Positions 41,453 through 50,118 are shown, counted from the stretch's first letter. The stretch is DNA of 64,000 nt from Streptomyces himalayensis subsp. himalayensis (GCF_013778455.1 NZ_JACEHE010000019.1:1-64000); one strand, 5' to 3'. Program-made: numbers and translations. The notes: a model not told the origin generated them from the sequence alone.

Positions 41453-43772
41453 GCGTCCCGGCCGCGTCCGGCTCGTCCCGTTCCGCCGAGACGATGGTGA
41501 GCTGCTGCGTCGCGCGGGTCAGAGCGACGTACAGCACACGCAGTCCGGCGGGCGACTCGTCGGCGATCTCCGCAGGTGAGACGACCACCGTCGCGTCGTA
41601 CTCCAGTCCCTTCGCCTCCAGGCTGCCGAGCGCCACCACGCGCTCGCCGAGCCCGGCGAGCCAGCGGGCGGCCTCCTCGCGGCGGTTCATCGCGACGACG
41701 ACGCCGACGGTGCCGTCGACCTGTTCCAGCAGGCGGCGGGCCTCCTCCCGCACCGTCTCCGCCATCCCCTCGCCGTGTACGACGGCGAAGCGGGGCCGTA
41801 CGCCCGTCGAGCGGACCGCGGACGGCGATGGGGAACCCGGCATGGCGAGGGCCAGTACGCGGGCCGCCAGCTCGGCGATCTCGGACGGGTTGCGGTAGTT
41901 CACGGTGAGCGTGAAGCGGCGGCGGGGCCGCGTGCCGAGGGCCTCGTCGCGGGCCTCGGCGGCCTCGTCCGGGTCGGACCAGGAGGACTGGGCGGGGTCG
42001 CCGACGATCGTCCAGGTGGCGTGCCGTCCGCGGCGGCCGATCATGCGCCACTGCATGGGGGTGAGGTCCTGGGCTTCGTCGACGATGACGTGGGCGTACT
42101 CGGTGCGTTCCTGGGCCAGCCGCTCCGCGCGCTCGCGCGAGGACTCCTCGCGGACCGGCATGAGCTCCTCCAGGCCCGTGAGCTGCTCGAGCGGGTCGAG
42201 TTCGCGCTTCTTGCGAGGCCGATAGGGGGTCCCGAGGATCGCCTGGAGCTCGTCGAGCAGGGCCACGTCGTGGACGGAGAGCGCGTCGCGCCGCAGTGAC
42301 CGGGCGACCCTGCGCACATCGCCCGGGTTCAGCTCGCGGCGCGCCCACCGGCCGAGGAGCTTCTCGTCGCCCATCGCCGAGAGGACACCGCGCGGGGTGA
42401 GCTCGGGCCACCAGGCGTCCAGGAACGCGATGAAGTCGTCCTCGGAGGTGATGTCCTCGTCGAAGGAGGAGCGCAGCTCGGCGGCGAGCTCCGGGTCGGT
42501 GTGCCGGGATCCGGCCCCCGACTGCTCCCACAGGGCGTCGAGCAGCAGCTTGCGGGCGCGGGGGCGGAGCAGGTTGACGGGCGCCGTGCCGCCGAGAGCC
42601 GTCCGGCGGATCCGCTGGAGCGCCTCGCCCTCCAGCTCGAGCCTGCGTCCGAAGGCGACGACCCGCAGCCGGTTGGGCGGGCCGACGGGCGCCGCAGGAC
42701 GGCCCGGGGTGTGGCCGGCCGGACCGAGCTCCAGTGCGCCCCGCGCCGCCTTCCGCAGCACCCGCAGCATGCGCGAGGAGCCCTTCACGCGGGCCACCGA
42801 CGGGGAGTCGTAGACCGTGGCCTCGGCGCCGTCGACCAGCGAGCCGACCGCGCGGATCGCCACCTGGCCCTCCTCGCCGAGGGACGGCAGGACGCCTTCC
42901 GTGTACGCCACGAGCAGCGGCGTCGGCGAGACGATCAGGATGCCGCCCGCGTACCGGCGCCGGTCCTGGTAGAGCAGATAGGCGGCGCGGTGCAGGGCCA
43001 CCGCCGTCTTGCCGGTGCCCGGACCGCCCTCGACGTACGTCACGGAGGCGGCGGGCGCCCGGATCACCAGGTCCTGCTCGGCCTGGATGGAGGCCACGAT
43101 GTCCCGCATCGTGTGGGTGCGGGCCTGGCCGAGCGCGGCCATCAGCGCGCCGTCGCCGACCACCGGCAGTTGCCGGCCGTCCAGGTAGGCCGTGAGCTCG
43201 GGGCGCATGAGGTCGTCCTCGACGCCGAGGACCTTGCGGCCCTTGGAACGGATGACACGTCGGCGGACCACCCGGCCGGGGTCGACGGGCGTGGAGCGGT
43301 AGAAGGGCGCGGCGGCCGGGGCGCGCCAGTCGATGACCAGCGGCGAGTAGTCGGCGTCGAGCACACCGATGCGGCCGATGTGCAGCGTCTCGGCGATGTC
43401 TGCCGTGTTGTCGGTCCGCACGGAGCCCTCGGCCGGCTCGACCGCTGTGTACGCGCCGTCGGGACCCTTCTTGCCGTCCTTGCCGGTCAGCAGATCGATA
43501 CGGCCGAAGAGGAAGTCCTCGAACTCGTTGTTGAGCCGGTTGAGGTGGATTCCGGCACGGAAGACCTGCGCGTCCCGCTCGGCGAGCGCGCCGGGCGTGC
43601 CGACGTGACCGCGCTTGGCGGCGTCGTGCATCAGGAACTCGGCCTCGTGGATCTTCTCTTCGAGACGCTGGTACACGCGGTCCAGATGTTCCTGTTCGAC
43701 GCTGATCTCGCTGTCGCGTACGGAATCGACAGCGGTATCTGCAGCCGAATCGACGGCTTCCTGCGCGGCCAC
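41433..43772 (-). CDS. helD: HelD-type (UvrD/Rep-like) ATPase, RNA polymerase recycling factor
   Basis: 779 residues from GTG at 43772. The N-terminal coiled-coil (EQEHLDRVYQRLEEKIHEAEFLM) is the arm that enters the RNA polymerase secondary channel in HelD proteins. The superfamily-1 core has Walker A GGPGTGKTAVAL near 250, VIVDEAQDLTPMQWRMIGRR (Walker B), the GDPAQSSW motif, LTVNYRNPSEI and the C-terminal LYVALTRATQQLTIV. HelD binds and releases stalled RNA polymerase; the related Streptomyces HelR confers rifampicin tolerance. No clear rifamycin-associated element was seen upstream. An in-frame ATG at 43832 is an alternative start. It belongs to the actinobacterial class by length and sequence. 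Confidence 0.88.
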   Translation of the reverse strand: MAAQEAVDSAADTAVDSVRDSEISVEQEHLDRVYQRLEEKIHEAEFLMHDAAKRGHVGTPGALAERDAQVFRAGIHLNRLNNEFEDFLFGRIDLLTGKDGKKGPDGAYTAVEPAEGSVRTDNTADIAETLHIGRIGVLDADYSPLVIDWRAPAAAPFYRSTPVDPGRVVRRRVIRSKGRKVLGVEDDLMRPELTAYLDGRQLPVVGDGALMAALGQARTHTMRDIVASIQAEQDLVIRAPAASVTYVEGGPGTGKTAVALHRAAYLLYQDRRRYAGGILIVSPTPLLVAYTEGVLPSLGEEGQVAIRAVGSLVDGAEATVYDSPSVARVKGSSRMLRVLRKAARGALELGPAGHTPGRPAAPVGPPNRLRVVAFGRRLELEGEALQRIRRTALGGTAPVNLLRPRARKLLLDALWEQSGAGSRHTDPELAAELRSSFDEDITSEDDFIAFLDAWWPELTPRGVLSAMGDEKLLGRWARRELNPGDVRRVARSLRRDALSVHDVALLDELQAILGTPYRPRKKRELDPLEQLTGLEELMPVREESSRERAERLAQERTEYAHVIVDEAQDLTPMQWRMIGRRGRHATWTIVGDPAQSSWSDPDEAAEARDEALGTRPRRRFTLTVNYRNPSEIAELAARVLALAMPGSPSPSAVRSTGVRPRFAVVHGEGMAETVREEARRLLEQVDGTVGVVVAMNRREEAARWLAGLGERVVALGSLEAKGLEYDATVVVSPAEIADESPAGLRVLYVALTRATQQLTIVSAERDEPDAAGTPDLLRD

Positions 43773-43773
43773 C

Positions 43774-43830
43774 GGAGGCCCCCTTCTGACGTGCTGGGCA
43801 GCCGTCCACCGTACGCGAAAGGGGGCCTCC
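43774..43830 (-). promoter_or_regulatory. Leader hairpin that can mask the helD ribosome-binding site
   Basis: On the minus strand GGAGGCCCCCTT (43830-43819) pairs perfectly over 12 bp with AAGGGGGCCTCC (43785-43774), enclosing 33 nt. The second arm contains the AAGGGGG ribosome site and ends one base before the GTG start at 43772. If translation instead begins at the ATG at 43832, the hairpin is inside the coding region. Confidence 0.55.
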
Positions 43831-43996
43831 ATGTGCACCTGCGTGCGCACATTCCCGCACAAACGCCCTGCGTAGACCGCCGATGCGGCCGTCCGGCGCA
43901 TCCGGTCCTGTGCGGGGCGTGACGGGCCGGATGCGCTGCGCGCGCGTGACGCGGACGCGGCGCGCACGCGTCATGTGAACGCGGCGCGCACCCCTC

Positions 43997-44836
43997 CTAC
44001 ACGTCCACCTCCACCAGACGCTTGCCGTCGAACGTCTCGACCTCGAAGTGGTCGATGTCGTTGCGGGCGAGCGCGGCGCCCCCGTGCACATACAGGGGGT
44101 GTTTGGCGGTCTCGTGCGTGCTGCCCGGAATGCCGTATCCCCACTTCGGGACCGACCAGGTGGTCACCGTCTCGCGCTCGCCGTTCTTGCCGACCGCGAT
44201 GAGGGAGCACTTCTCGGGGCCCTTGACGTTCTGCAGCTCCAGGACGGTGTGCGTGCCCCAGGCCTTCTTCTCCATGCCGATGGTGGCGGTGACCTTGGTC
44301 GACGCGTCCGTGGCCTGCACCTTCTCCGCCATGTCGTTGAAGAACGCATGCTCGGCCGGGCTGGTCGGATGCGGATCGGCCAGCGTTTTCGTGTCGTCGC
44401 CGTCCACCGCCATGACCGTCAGCGGGCCGCCGATGATCAGCGCGGCCGCGGCCGCCACCAGATACAGGCCGCGCCTGCGCTTGGCCGCGCGCCGGGCCGC
44501 GACCTCGTCGACGAGCCGCTCCGTGAGCCTCGGGCTCGGCTTGACCACGAGCTGTGCGCCGAACTGCTCCCTGACGGGATCGCCCTGGGTGCCCGGAAGA
44601 TCGGCGAGCGCCGCGAGCATCGGCTCCATGCCGGCGAGCTCTTCGAGCTGCTGCGCGCACCAGTCGCAGCCCGCCAGATGGGCTTCGAACGCGGTCGCCT
44701 CGGCATCGTCCAGGATGCCGAGGGCGTAGGCGCCGACCGTCTCGTGCACGTCATCGGGGCCCTGAGGGCCCTGCTGCCCGGACGTAGGAGACCCGGGGAA
44801 TCCGTACCCGGATCCGTACGCGTCGTACGTGCTCAT
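43997..44836 (-). CDS. rsuA: Zinc-binding anti-sigma factor of SigU
   Basis: 279 residues. After a short Gly/Pro-rich head the ZAS domain reads VHETVGAYALGILDDAEATA then FEAHLAGCDWCAQQL, with the HxxxCxxC zinc signature. One transmembrane helix (LYLVAAAAALIIGGPLTVMAV) lies at about residues 124-145. The extracytoplasmic part (about 150-279) resembles the anti-sigma-K family (RskA) C-terminus: VLELQNVKGPEKCSLIAVGK. It should hold SigU at the membrane until a signal releases it. The start overlaps the sigU stop by 4 bases. Identified as rsuA by neighbourhood and memory of SCO2953. Confidence 0.88.
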   Translation of the reverse strand: MSTYDAYGSGYGFPGSPTSGQQGPQGPDDVHETVGAYALGILDDAEATAFEAHLAGCDWCAQQLEELAGMEPMLAALADLPGTQGDPVREQFGAQLVVKPSPRLTERLVDEVAARRAAKRRRGLYLVAAAAALIIGGPLTVMAVDGDDTKTLADPHPTSPAEHAFFNDMAEKVQATDASTKVTATIGMEKKAWGTHTVLELQNVKGPEKCSLIAVGKNGERETVTTWSVPKWGYGIPGSTHETAKHPLYVHGGAALARNDIDHFEVETFDGKRLVEVDV

Positions 44837-45408
44837 GCCGTCACCCCCCGCTCCTCCAGTGCCAGCTTCATCGAGCGCAGCGCGTAGAACACCCGCGAGC
44901 GCACCGTGCCGCTGGGTATGCCGAGCGTCGCGGCCGCCTCATTGACCGTACGCCCTTTGAAATACGTCTCGACGAGCACCTCTCGGTGCGCCGGGGTCAG
45001 GTCCTCGAGCGCGTCCGAGAGTGTCATCAGCCACAGCGCCTTGTCGATCTCGTCCTCCGCGGGGATGACCTCCAGCGGCGACGGGTCGACCTCCTGCGGC
45101 CGGGCCTGCCGGCTGCGATGACCGTCGATGACGATGCGGCGGGCAACCGTCACCAGCCAGGGGCGTACCGAACCGGTCGCACGATTGAGCTGACCGGCGT
45201 TCTTCCAGGCACGGATGAGCGTTTCCTGCACGACGTCCTCGGCGCGCTGCCGGTCCCCCGCGACCAGCCGGAGCACGTACGCGAGCAGCGGACCGGCGTG
45301 CTCCCGGTAGAGGGCGCGCATCAGCTCCTCGTCGGGTTCCGCGGGCTGGGACATGCGATGTCGTGCCCTGGGCGGACGTTCATCGGCCACGGCGGAATCC
45401 TTGCGCAC
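44833..45408 (-). CDS. sigU: ECF RNA polymerase sigma factor SigU
   Basis: 191 residues from GTG at 45408 (GGAGG five bases upstream); GTG 45390 and ATG 45354 are alternatives. Region 2 reads ALYREHAGPLLAYVLRLVAGDRQRAEDVVQETLIRAWKN (core and -10 binding). Region 4 reads LTPAHREVLVETYFKGRTVNEAAATLGIPSGTVRSRVFYALRSM with a clear helix-turn-helix for the -35 element. It forms a coupled operon with the anti-sigma gene. In S. coelicolor the pair SCO2954-2953 influences development and secretion stress when deregulated. Confidence 0.9.
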   Translation of the reverse strand: MRKDSAVADERPPRARHRMSQPAEPDEELMRALYREHAGPLLAYVLRLVAGDRQRAEDVVQETLIRAWKNAGQLNRATGSVRPWLVTVARRIVIDGHRSRQARPQEVDPSPLEVIPAEDEIDKALWLMTLSDALEDLTPAHREVLVETYFKGRTVNEAAATLGIPSGTVRSRVFYALRSMKLALEERGVTA

Positions 45409-45542
45409 GCCTACCTCCGGTGTCCCCGATTCGACTGGGGCTGCCCAGCCGGTGCTTCCCAGCCGGTCGCTCACCATCGGGTTACGTAGCCGGACGGCGT
45501 TGTGTTCAAGGCTCCGTCAAAGGAATTCCAGGGCCTGGGAGT

Positions 45543-46196
45543 TCAGGCCCGCGCGAGCGCCGCCCGTCGGCGGTGCCGGGCCACACGTTCCCGGTTGCCG
45601 CACGCCTCGCTCGAGCACCAGCGCCTGCGCCGGCCGCGGGATGTATCGAGGTAGATGAGGGGGCAGTTGTCGCCCTCGCACCGGCGCAGCCGTGCTCGGG
45701 CGACCGGGTCCGTCAGCAGCTCGACGGCGTCGCGTGCTACGGCGGCGAGGAGCGCGGTGCAGCCGGGGTCGTCGTGCAGGGCCCGCACGAGAGTGCCGTC
45801 CTCGGCGCGGACGGCCCTGGGGGCGGGCGGGGCCCAGCGGGCGAGTGCGTTGACGCGTTCCAGGGCGCCGCCCGCGTACCGTCCGTCGAGTTCGCCGCGC
45901 ACCAACTCGTCGACGCGCAGGCGGAGTTCGCGGAACGCCGCCAGCCAGGAGGGCTCTGCGGCGCTCAGAGGCGTATCAGGGGGGACGAGCCCCGCAGCCG
46001 CGCACCAGGCGCGCAACCGTTCAATCGAGCCGAGCCGCTCCTCGGGATGCGCCGTCGCCAGCAGGTCCAGACAGATCCGCCCGGCGTCGAACCGCGGCTC
46101 GTGCGGGGACGGAGCCGCGGCCTGCGCCGGGGACGTATGAGTGACTGCCGGGGACGTACGGGTGGCTGCGGCCGCGCTGGTCGCGCCTGATGCCAT
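45543..46196 (-). CDS. CGNR zinc-finger protein (ABATE-type putative regulator)
   Basis: 217 residues. The N-terminal ABATE domain begins DAGRICLDLLATAHPEERL. The C-terminal zinc finger is complete: RRCEGDNCPLIYLDTSRGRR then RWCSSEACGNRERVARHR, that is CxxxxC and CxxxxCGNR. The family is thought to bind nucleic acid and act as a stress regulator; targets unknown. A 25-residue Ala/Thr/Ser head precedes the domain, so the start at 46196 might be too long. It is upstream of sigU but separated by more than 130 bases. Confidence 0.85.
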   Translation of the reverse strand: MASGATSAAAATRTSPAVTHTSPAQAAAPSPHEPRFDAGRICLDLLATAHPEERLGSIERLRAWCAAAGLVPPDTPLSAAEPSWLAAFRELRLRVDELVRGELDGRYAGGALERVNALARWAPPAPRAVRAEDGTLVRALHDDPGCTALLAAVARDAVELLTDPVARARLRRCEGDNCPLIYLDTSRGRRRRWCSSEACGNRERVARHRRRAALARA

Positions 46197-46275
46197 GAGC
46201 CTGTCACCGCCTCGGGGATACCGGTGAGTGCCGTGTCCCTACAGTGCCTGCCCGGGCGCGCCGCCGGAACCCCTG

Positions 46276-46854
46276 CTACCGGTCCGAGTGGCCCGGGATC
46301 CCATGGGGGTCCCCCCGCTCGAGCGAAGCCGAGAGTGGGGGAGGGTGCTCGTCGTGCAGGATGCGCTGGAACAGGTGGTGGTCGCGCCAGGCGCCCTTGA
46401 TGTGAAGGTAGTTGGGAGCAGTACCGATGCGTTCGAAACCGCACTTCGCGAGGACGCGCTGCGAGGCGGTGTTGTCGGTCAGCGTGCCGGCCTGGATGCG
46501 GTGCAGACCCAGCACGTCGCGGGCCGCCCGGCACACCTCCTCAACGGCCCGGGAGGCCAGACCCCGGCCGACGTACCGCGCGTCGATCCAGTAGCCGAGG
46601 TTGGCGCTGCGGAACGGCCCGAGCGCGATGCCGGTCAGATCCGCCCGCCCGACGACAAGCGGCCCGTCGGTGACGATCCACCGTGCACTCCCCGCCTCGG
46701 CGAGCCGCGCGGCCTGCCCTTCGGCGGTGTAGAACTCCTCGCTGCGATACGGCTCCGTGGGCCGCAGATGCTCTCGGTTGCGCACACACGCGTCGGCGAG
46801 CGCCTGGGCGTCTTCGGCGGTGGCGCGGCGTATCCGTATTCCGTCGCTGATCAT
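46276..46854 (-). CDS. RimJ/RimL-type GNAT N-acetyltransferase
   Basis: 192 residues. Typical GNAT elements are IRIRRATAEDAQALADACV, the acetyl-CoA loop ANLGYWIDARYVGRGLASRA and VLGLHRIQAGTLTDNTASQRVLAKCGF. The ribosomal-protein acetyltransferase group is the closest match. The start at 46854 (MISDGIRI) is favoured because upstream residues are unlike the family. The last 20 or so residues (PPPLSASLERGDPHGIPGHS) are encoded by a GC-rich dispersed repeat at 46304-46346, so the true family C-terminus has been replaced or extended. Confidence 0.85.
   Translation of the reverse strand: MISDGIRIRRATAEDAQALADACVRNREHLRPTEPYRSEEFYTAEGQAARLAEAGSARWIVTDGPLVVGRADLTGIALGPFRSANLGYWIDARYVGRGLASRAVEEVCRAARDVLGLHRIQAGTLTDNTASQRVLAKCGFERIGTAPNYLHIKGAWRDHHLFQRILHDEHPPPLSASLERGDPHGIPGHSDR
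46304..46346. repeat. Dispersed GC-rich repeat at the 3' end of the GNAT gene
   Basis: ATGGGGGTCCCCCCGCTCG, followed by AGCGAAGCCGAGAGTGGGGG, is a foldable element sharing the ATGGGGGTCCCCC core with the repeat at 38676-38686. It forms the last codons of the GNAT gene. Confidence 0.55.
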
Positions 46855-46929
46855 CCCCGTACGGTACGACGGCCCTCGTTGTGTTGCTGCTCTGCTCACG
46901 TGCGGGCCGATCACCGCCATAATGCGCGC

Positions 46930-47330
46930 ATGGTGACGCTGGAGATCGCTGACGTTGCGGAGGAAGTACGCGACGTCCTGGCCGCCCGAGCCCGAGAGCG
47001 TGGGCAGTCGCTACAGGAGTTTCTCCTAGGGCCTGTGTCGGAAGTGGCGCCTGCCGGGCGACGCCTGGCACGCACGCTCGCAGCGTTGCCGAAACGCCCG
47101 AATAGCTCCGCTATTAGGGCGCTCCGGCGCCTTGCGATCGCACGCACCAGACGCCGCGGGGCCCGCCCTCCGGGCGTACGGCGCCACTTCCGACACACGC
47201 CCTAGGGCTCCTCGCGGAAGAAGCCACGCGGGCGAGCAACAGCAACATCGCCGTGCTCCGCGCCTTCGAGAACCGCACGGATGGCGTGGGCGGCTGCCGA
47301 GCCGACGAGGCCCCCGGTCCGACTTCATAA
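46930..47330 (+). pseudogene. Antitoxin gene (FitA/VapB-like) split by a MITE
   Basis: The 5' part (46930-47028) encodes MVTLEIADVAEEVRDVLAAR then ARERGQSLQEFLL, a ribbon-helix-helix antitoxin N-terminus of the type that partners PIN toxins. The frame is then broken by a 174-bp MITE. Precise removal of 47029-47204 (element plus one TA) joins codon 33 to GLLAEEATRASNSNIAVLRA then FENRTDG in frame, ending at TAA 47328-47330 for a 74-residue ancestral protein. With the insert the reading frame runs through element sequence. No toxin gene follows; the next gene is nnaR on the other strand. Confidence 0.85.
47029..47202. mobile_element. MITE, 174 bp, TA target duplication (IS630/mariner-like signature)
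   Basis: Terminal inverted repeats are 23 bp with one mismatch: GGGCCTGTGTCGGAAGTGG at 47029 and its complement ending at 47202, both continuing GCGCC inward. The flanking dinucleotide TA (47027-47028 and 47203-47204) is duplicated, as in IS630/Tc1/mariner transposition. It encodes no protein. The whole element is an imperfect palindrome with an inner hairpin CGCCCGAATAG-CTCCG-CTATTAGGGCG. Its core is shared with the element at 58258. Confidence 0.85.
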
Positions 47331-47356
47331 GGCGTCGGGATCGGCGGCCGGGACCG

Positions 47357-48496
47357 TTACACGTCCGCGTACTTCGAGTCCGCCGCCGGATCCAGCGCCA
47401 GCCGGTACCCCCGCTTCACCACCGTCTGGATCAGCTTCGGTGTGCCGAGGGCCGTACGGAGGCGGGCCATCGCCGTTTCCACCGCGTGTTCGTCGCGGCC
47501 CGCGCCGGGCAGTGCGCGCAGCAGGTCGGCGCGGGGCACCACCCAGCCCGGGCGGCGCGAGAGGGCACGCAGGAGCGACATCCCGGCGGGCGGCACGGGG
47601 CGCAGACAGCCGTCCACCATGACCGCGTGGCCGCGGATCTCCACCCGGTGCCCCGCAATGGGCAACGTACGGGCGCGGGCGGGCAGTTCCTGGCAGAGCA
47701 GCTGTACGAGGGGGCCGAGCCGGAAGCGTTCCGGCTGGACGGTGTCGATGCCGTGGGCCTGCAGCGGCAGCGCCGTGACGGGGCCGACGCAGGCGGGAAG
47801 CACGTCGTGGTGCAGGGCCGCGAGCAGTTCGGGAAGCCGGCCGCGGGTCTCGGCGCGGGAGAGCAGGGATGCGGCGGCCGGGGCGCTGGTGAAGGTGAGC
47901 GCGTCCACGCCCCGCGAGACGGCGAGGTCGAGGAGCCGGTCGACGGGCGCGATGTCCTCCGGCGGCATCCACCGGTAGACCGGTACGCCGACGACCTCCG
48001 CGCCCCCTTCCCGCAGCGCCTCGACGAAGCCGGGCAGCGGTTCGCCGTGCAGCTGCACCGCGATCCGGCGTCCGTCGACTCCCTCGCCCAGCAGCCGGTC
48101 CAGCACCTCGGCCATCGACTCGGACGAAGGCGACCACTCCTCGGTGAGCCCGGCGGCCCGGATGGCGCCCTTGACCTTGGGGCCGCGGGCGAGCAGCTCG
48201 ACGCCGCGCAGCCGGTCGAGCAGCGCCTCGCCGAGGCCCCACCCGTCGGCGGCCTCGACCCAGCCGCGGAAACCGATGGCGGTGGTAGCCACCACCACGT
48301 CGGGCCGCTGGTCGATCACGTCCTTGGTCGCGGCGAGCAGTTCGCTGTCGTCGGCGAGGGGCACGATACGCAGCGCGGGCGCGTGCACGACGGAGGCTCC
48401 TCGCCGCTGCAGCAGGGCGCCGAGCTCATCGGCACGGCGTGCGGCCGTCACCGCGACGGTGAACCCCGCGAGGGGTCCTTCCTTGTGGTCGAACAT
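47357..48496 (-). CDS. nnaR: NnaR-type regulator: HemD-like domain fused to winged-helix DNA-binding domain
   Basis: 379 residues. Residues 1-260 have the uroporphyrinogen-III synthase fold (FTVAVTAARRADELGALLQR, VDALTFTSAPAAASLLSRAE, VACVGPVT-like segment). Residues about 275-375 are an OmpR-type winged helix: GMSLLRALSRRPGWVVPRADLL, then VETAMARLRTALGTPKLIQT and VVKRGYRL. This fusion is the nitrate/nitrite assimilation regulator NnaR described in S. coelicolor (SCO2958), which works with GlnR on narK, nirB and nasA. The neighbouring narK gene fits that role. Whether the HemD domain binds a tetrapyrrole is unknown. Confidence 0.85.
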   Translation of the reverse strand: MFDHKEGPLAGFTVAVTAARRADELGALLQRRGASVVHAPALRIVPLADDSELLAATKDVIDQRPDVVVATTAIGFRGWVEAADGWGLGEALLDRLRGVELLARGPKVKGAIRAAGLTEEWSPSSESMAEVLDRLLGEGVDGRRIAVQLHGEPLPGFVEALREGGAEVVGVPVYRWMPPEDIAPVDRLLDLAVSRGVDALTFTSAPAAASLLSRAETRGRLPELLAALHHDVLPACVGPVTALPLQAHGIDTVQPERFRLGPLVQLLCQELPARARTLPIAGHRVEIRGHAVMVDGCLRPVPPAGMSLLRALSRRPGWVVPRADLLRALPGAGRDEHAVETAMARLRTALGTPKLIQTVVKRGYRLALDPAADSKYADV

Positions 48497-48735
48497 TGGC
48501 TCTCGTCCCGAGCTCTAGTGGTTCTCCGGCCGGCTGTCAGGTAGTCCTCCGGATTCACCGAGCCTGCCAACAGCCCGTGACAGGCTCGGATCATTGCGAT
48601 GTCGTCCGTGTTACGTCACCGCGCATCCCGTACAGACCGGCGGCAGGCTCCCGGCCCGGCCGCGGTGCGGCCGGGCCTGGTGCCCGCGGCGTCAGCCGCC
48701 GATGTGGAAGTCTCAGGATGCCGCGGTGCGGTGCG

Positions 48736-50118
48736 TCACACCTCCGCGTAGCTGAGTTGGGGCTTCGCCTCGGACGTCGCCTCGGCCGACGAGGCGGCGG
48801 CGGCCGGACGGCGAAGGTATACGGCCCAGGTCACCGCGATGCACACCGCGTAGAAGGCGAGGAACGCTACGAAGGCGCCGGTGCCGGTGCCCGCCGTCAT
48901 GAAGGACTGCCGGAAGGCGAGGTTGATGCCGAGGCCGCCGAGCGCGCCGACCGCGCCGATCAGGCCCATCGAGGCACCGGACAGCCGGCGCCCGTAGGCC
49001 GCGGCCTCCTCCCCGGTGAGCCCCTTCTGCACGGCCTTGGCGGCGAAGATGCCCGGGATCATCTTGTACGTGGAGCCGTTGCCCAGGCCCGTCAGGACGA
49101 AGAGCGCGATGAAGGCGGTGGTGAACAGCGGCAGCGACTTCTCCATCGAGGCCATCACGATGACGCTGGTGGCCACGGCCATGGCGGCGAAGTTCCACAG
49201 CGTGATGCGGGCGCCGCCGTACTTGTCGGCGAGCCAGCCGCCGAAGGGCCGGATCAGCGAACCGAGCAGCGGGCCGATGAAGGTGACCGACGCGGCCTGC
49301 AGCGGCGTACGGCCGAACTGGGTCTGCAGCACGAGACCGAAGGCGAAGCTGTAGCCGATGAACGAGCCGAAGGTCCCGATGTAGAGGAACGACATGATCC
49401 AGGTGTGCGCGTCGCGGACGGCTTCCTTCGCCGCACCGGTGTCGTTCTTGACCGACGCGATGTTGTCCATGAAGAGCGCGGCGCACACCGCGGAGACCAG
49501 GATGAACGGGATGTAGATCCCGAGCAGCACCCGCGGACCGCCTGACGCACCGATGACGCCGAGGGCCACGAGCTGCACGACCGGCACGCCGATGTTGCCG
49601 CCGCCGGCGTTCAGACCGAGCGCCCACCCCTTCTTGCGCAGCGGGAAGAAGGAGTTGATGTTGGTCATGGAGGAGGCGAAGTTACCGCCGCCGACGCCGG
49701 TGAGTACCGCGCACAGCATGAAGGTGGTGTACGAGGTGCCGGGCTCCATCACCACGAACGCGGCGATCGTCGGCAGGAGCAGCATCGACGCCGCGATGAT
49801 CGTCCAGTTCCGGCCGCCGAATCGGGCGACGGCGAAGGTGTACGGCACGCGGACGAACGCCCCGACGAGGGTGGCCATGGCCACGAGGAAGAACTTTCCG
49901 GCCGGGTCGATCCCGTACTCGGGCCCCATGAAGAGGACCATGACGGACCACAGGGTCCAGATCGAGAATCCGATGTGCTCGGACAGGACGGAGAAGATGA
50001 GGTTGCGCCGTGCGACGCGCTCACCGGTCTCCTTCCAGAACTCCTCGTTCTCCGGGTCCCACTGCTCGATCCAGCGGCCCCCCTTACGCGATGCGGTGGT
50101 GGTGCTCGGGGCTGTCAT
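48736..50118 (-). CDS. narK: Nitrate/nitrite MFS transporter
   Basis: 460 residues with 12 hydrophobic helices. The NarK signature appears twice: GVGGGNFASSMTNINSFFP and ALGLNAGGGNIGVP (nitrate signature motifs), with an Arg in each half (FVRVPYTFAVARFGG, SLIRPFGGWLADKYGG) as expected for substrate binding. The N-terminal tail has the actinobacterial WDPENEEFWKETGERVARRNL. It imports nitrate or exports nitrite for assimilation. Start at 50118. It lies directly upstream of nnaR on the same strand across 239 bases. Confidence 0.93.
   Translation of the reverse strand: MTAPSTTTASRKGGRWIEQWDPENEEFWKETGERVARRNLIFSVLSEHIGFSIWTLWSVMVLFMGPEYGIDPAGKFFLVAMATLVGAFVRVPYTFAVARFGGRNWTIIAASMLLLPTIAAFVVMEPGTSYTTFMLCAVLTGVGGGNFASSMTNINSFFPLRKKGWALGLNAGGGNIGVPVVQLVALGVIGASGGPRVLLGIYIPFILVSAVCAALFMDNIASVKNDTGAAKEAVRDAHTWIMSFLYIGTFGSFIGYSFAFGLVLQTQFGRTPLQAASVTFIGPLLGSLIRPFGGWLADKYGGARITLWNFAAMAVATSVIVMASMEKSLPLFTTAFIALFVLTGLGNGSTYKMIPGIFAAKAVQKGLTGEEAAAYGRRLSGASMGLIGAVGALGGLGINLAFRQSFMTAGTGTGAFVAFLAFYAVCIAVTWAVYLRRPAAAASSAEATSEAKPQLSYAEV

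Noticed and set aside
43831..43996. Rifamycin-associated element upstream of helD
   Set aside because: No convincing 19-bp inverted repeat of that type was seen; only CGCG-rich repeats occur.
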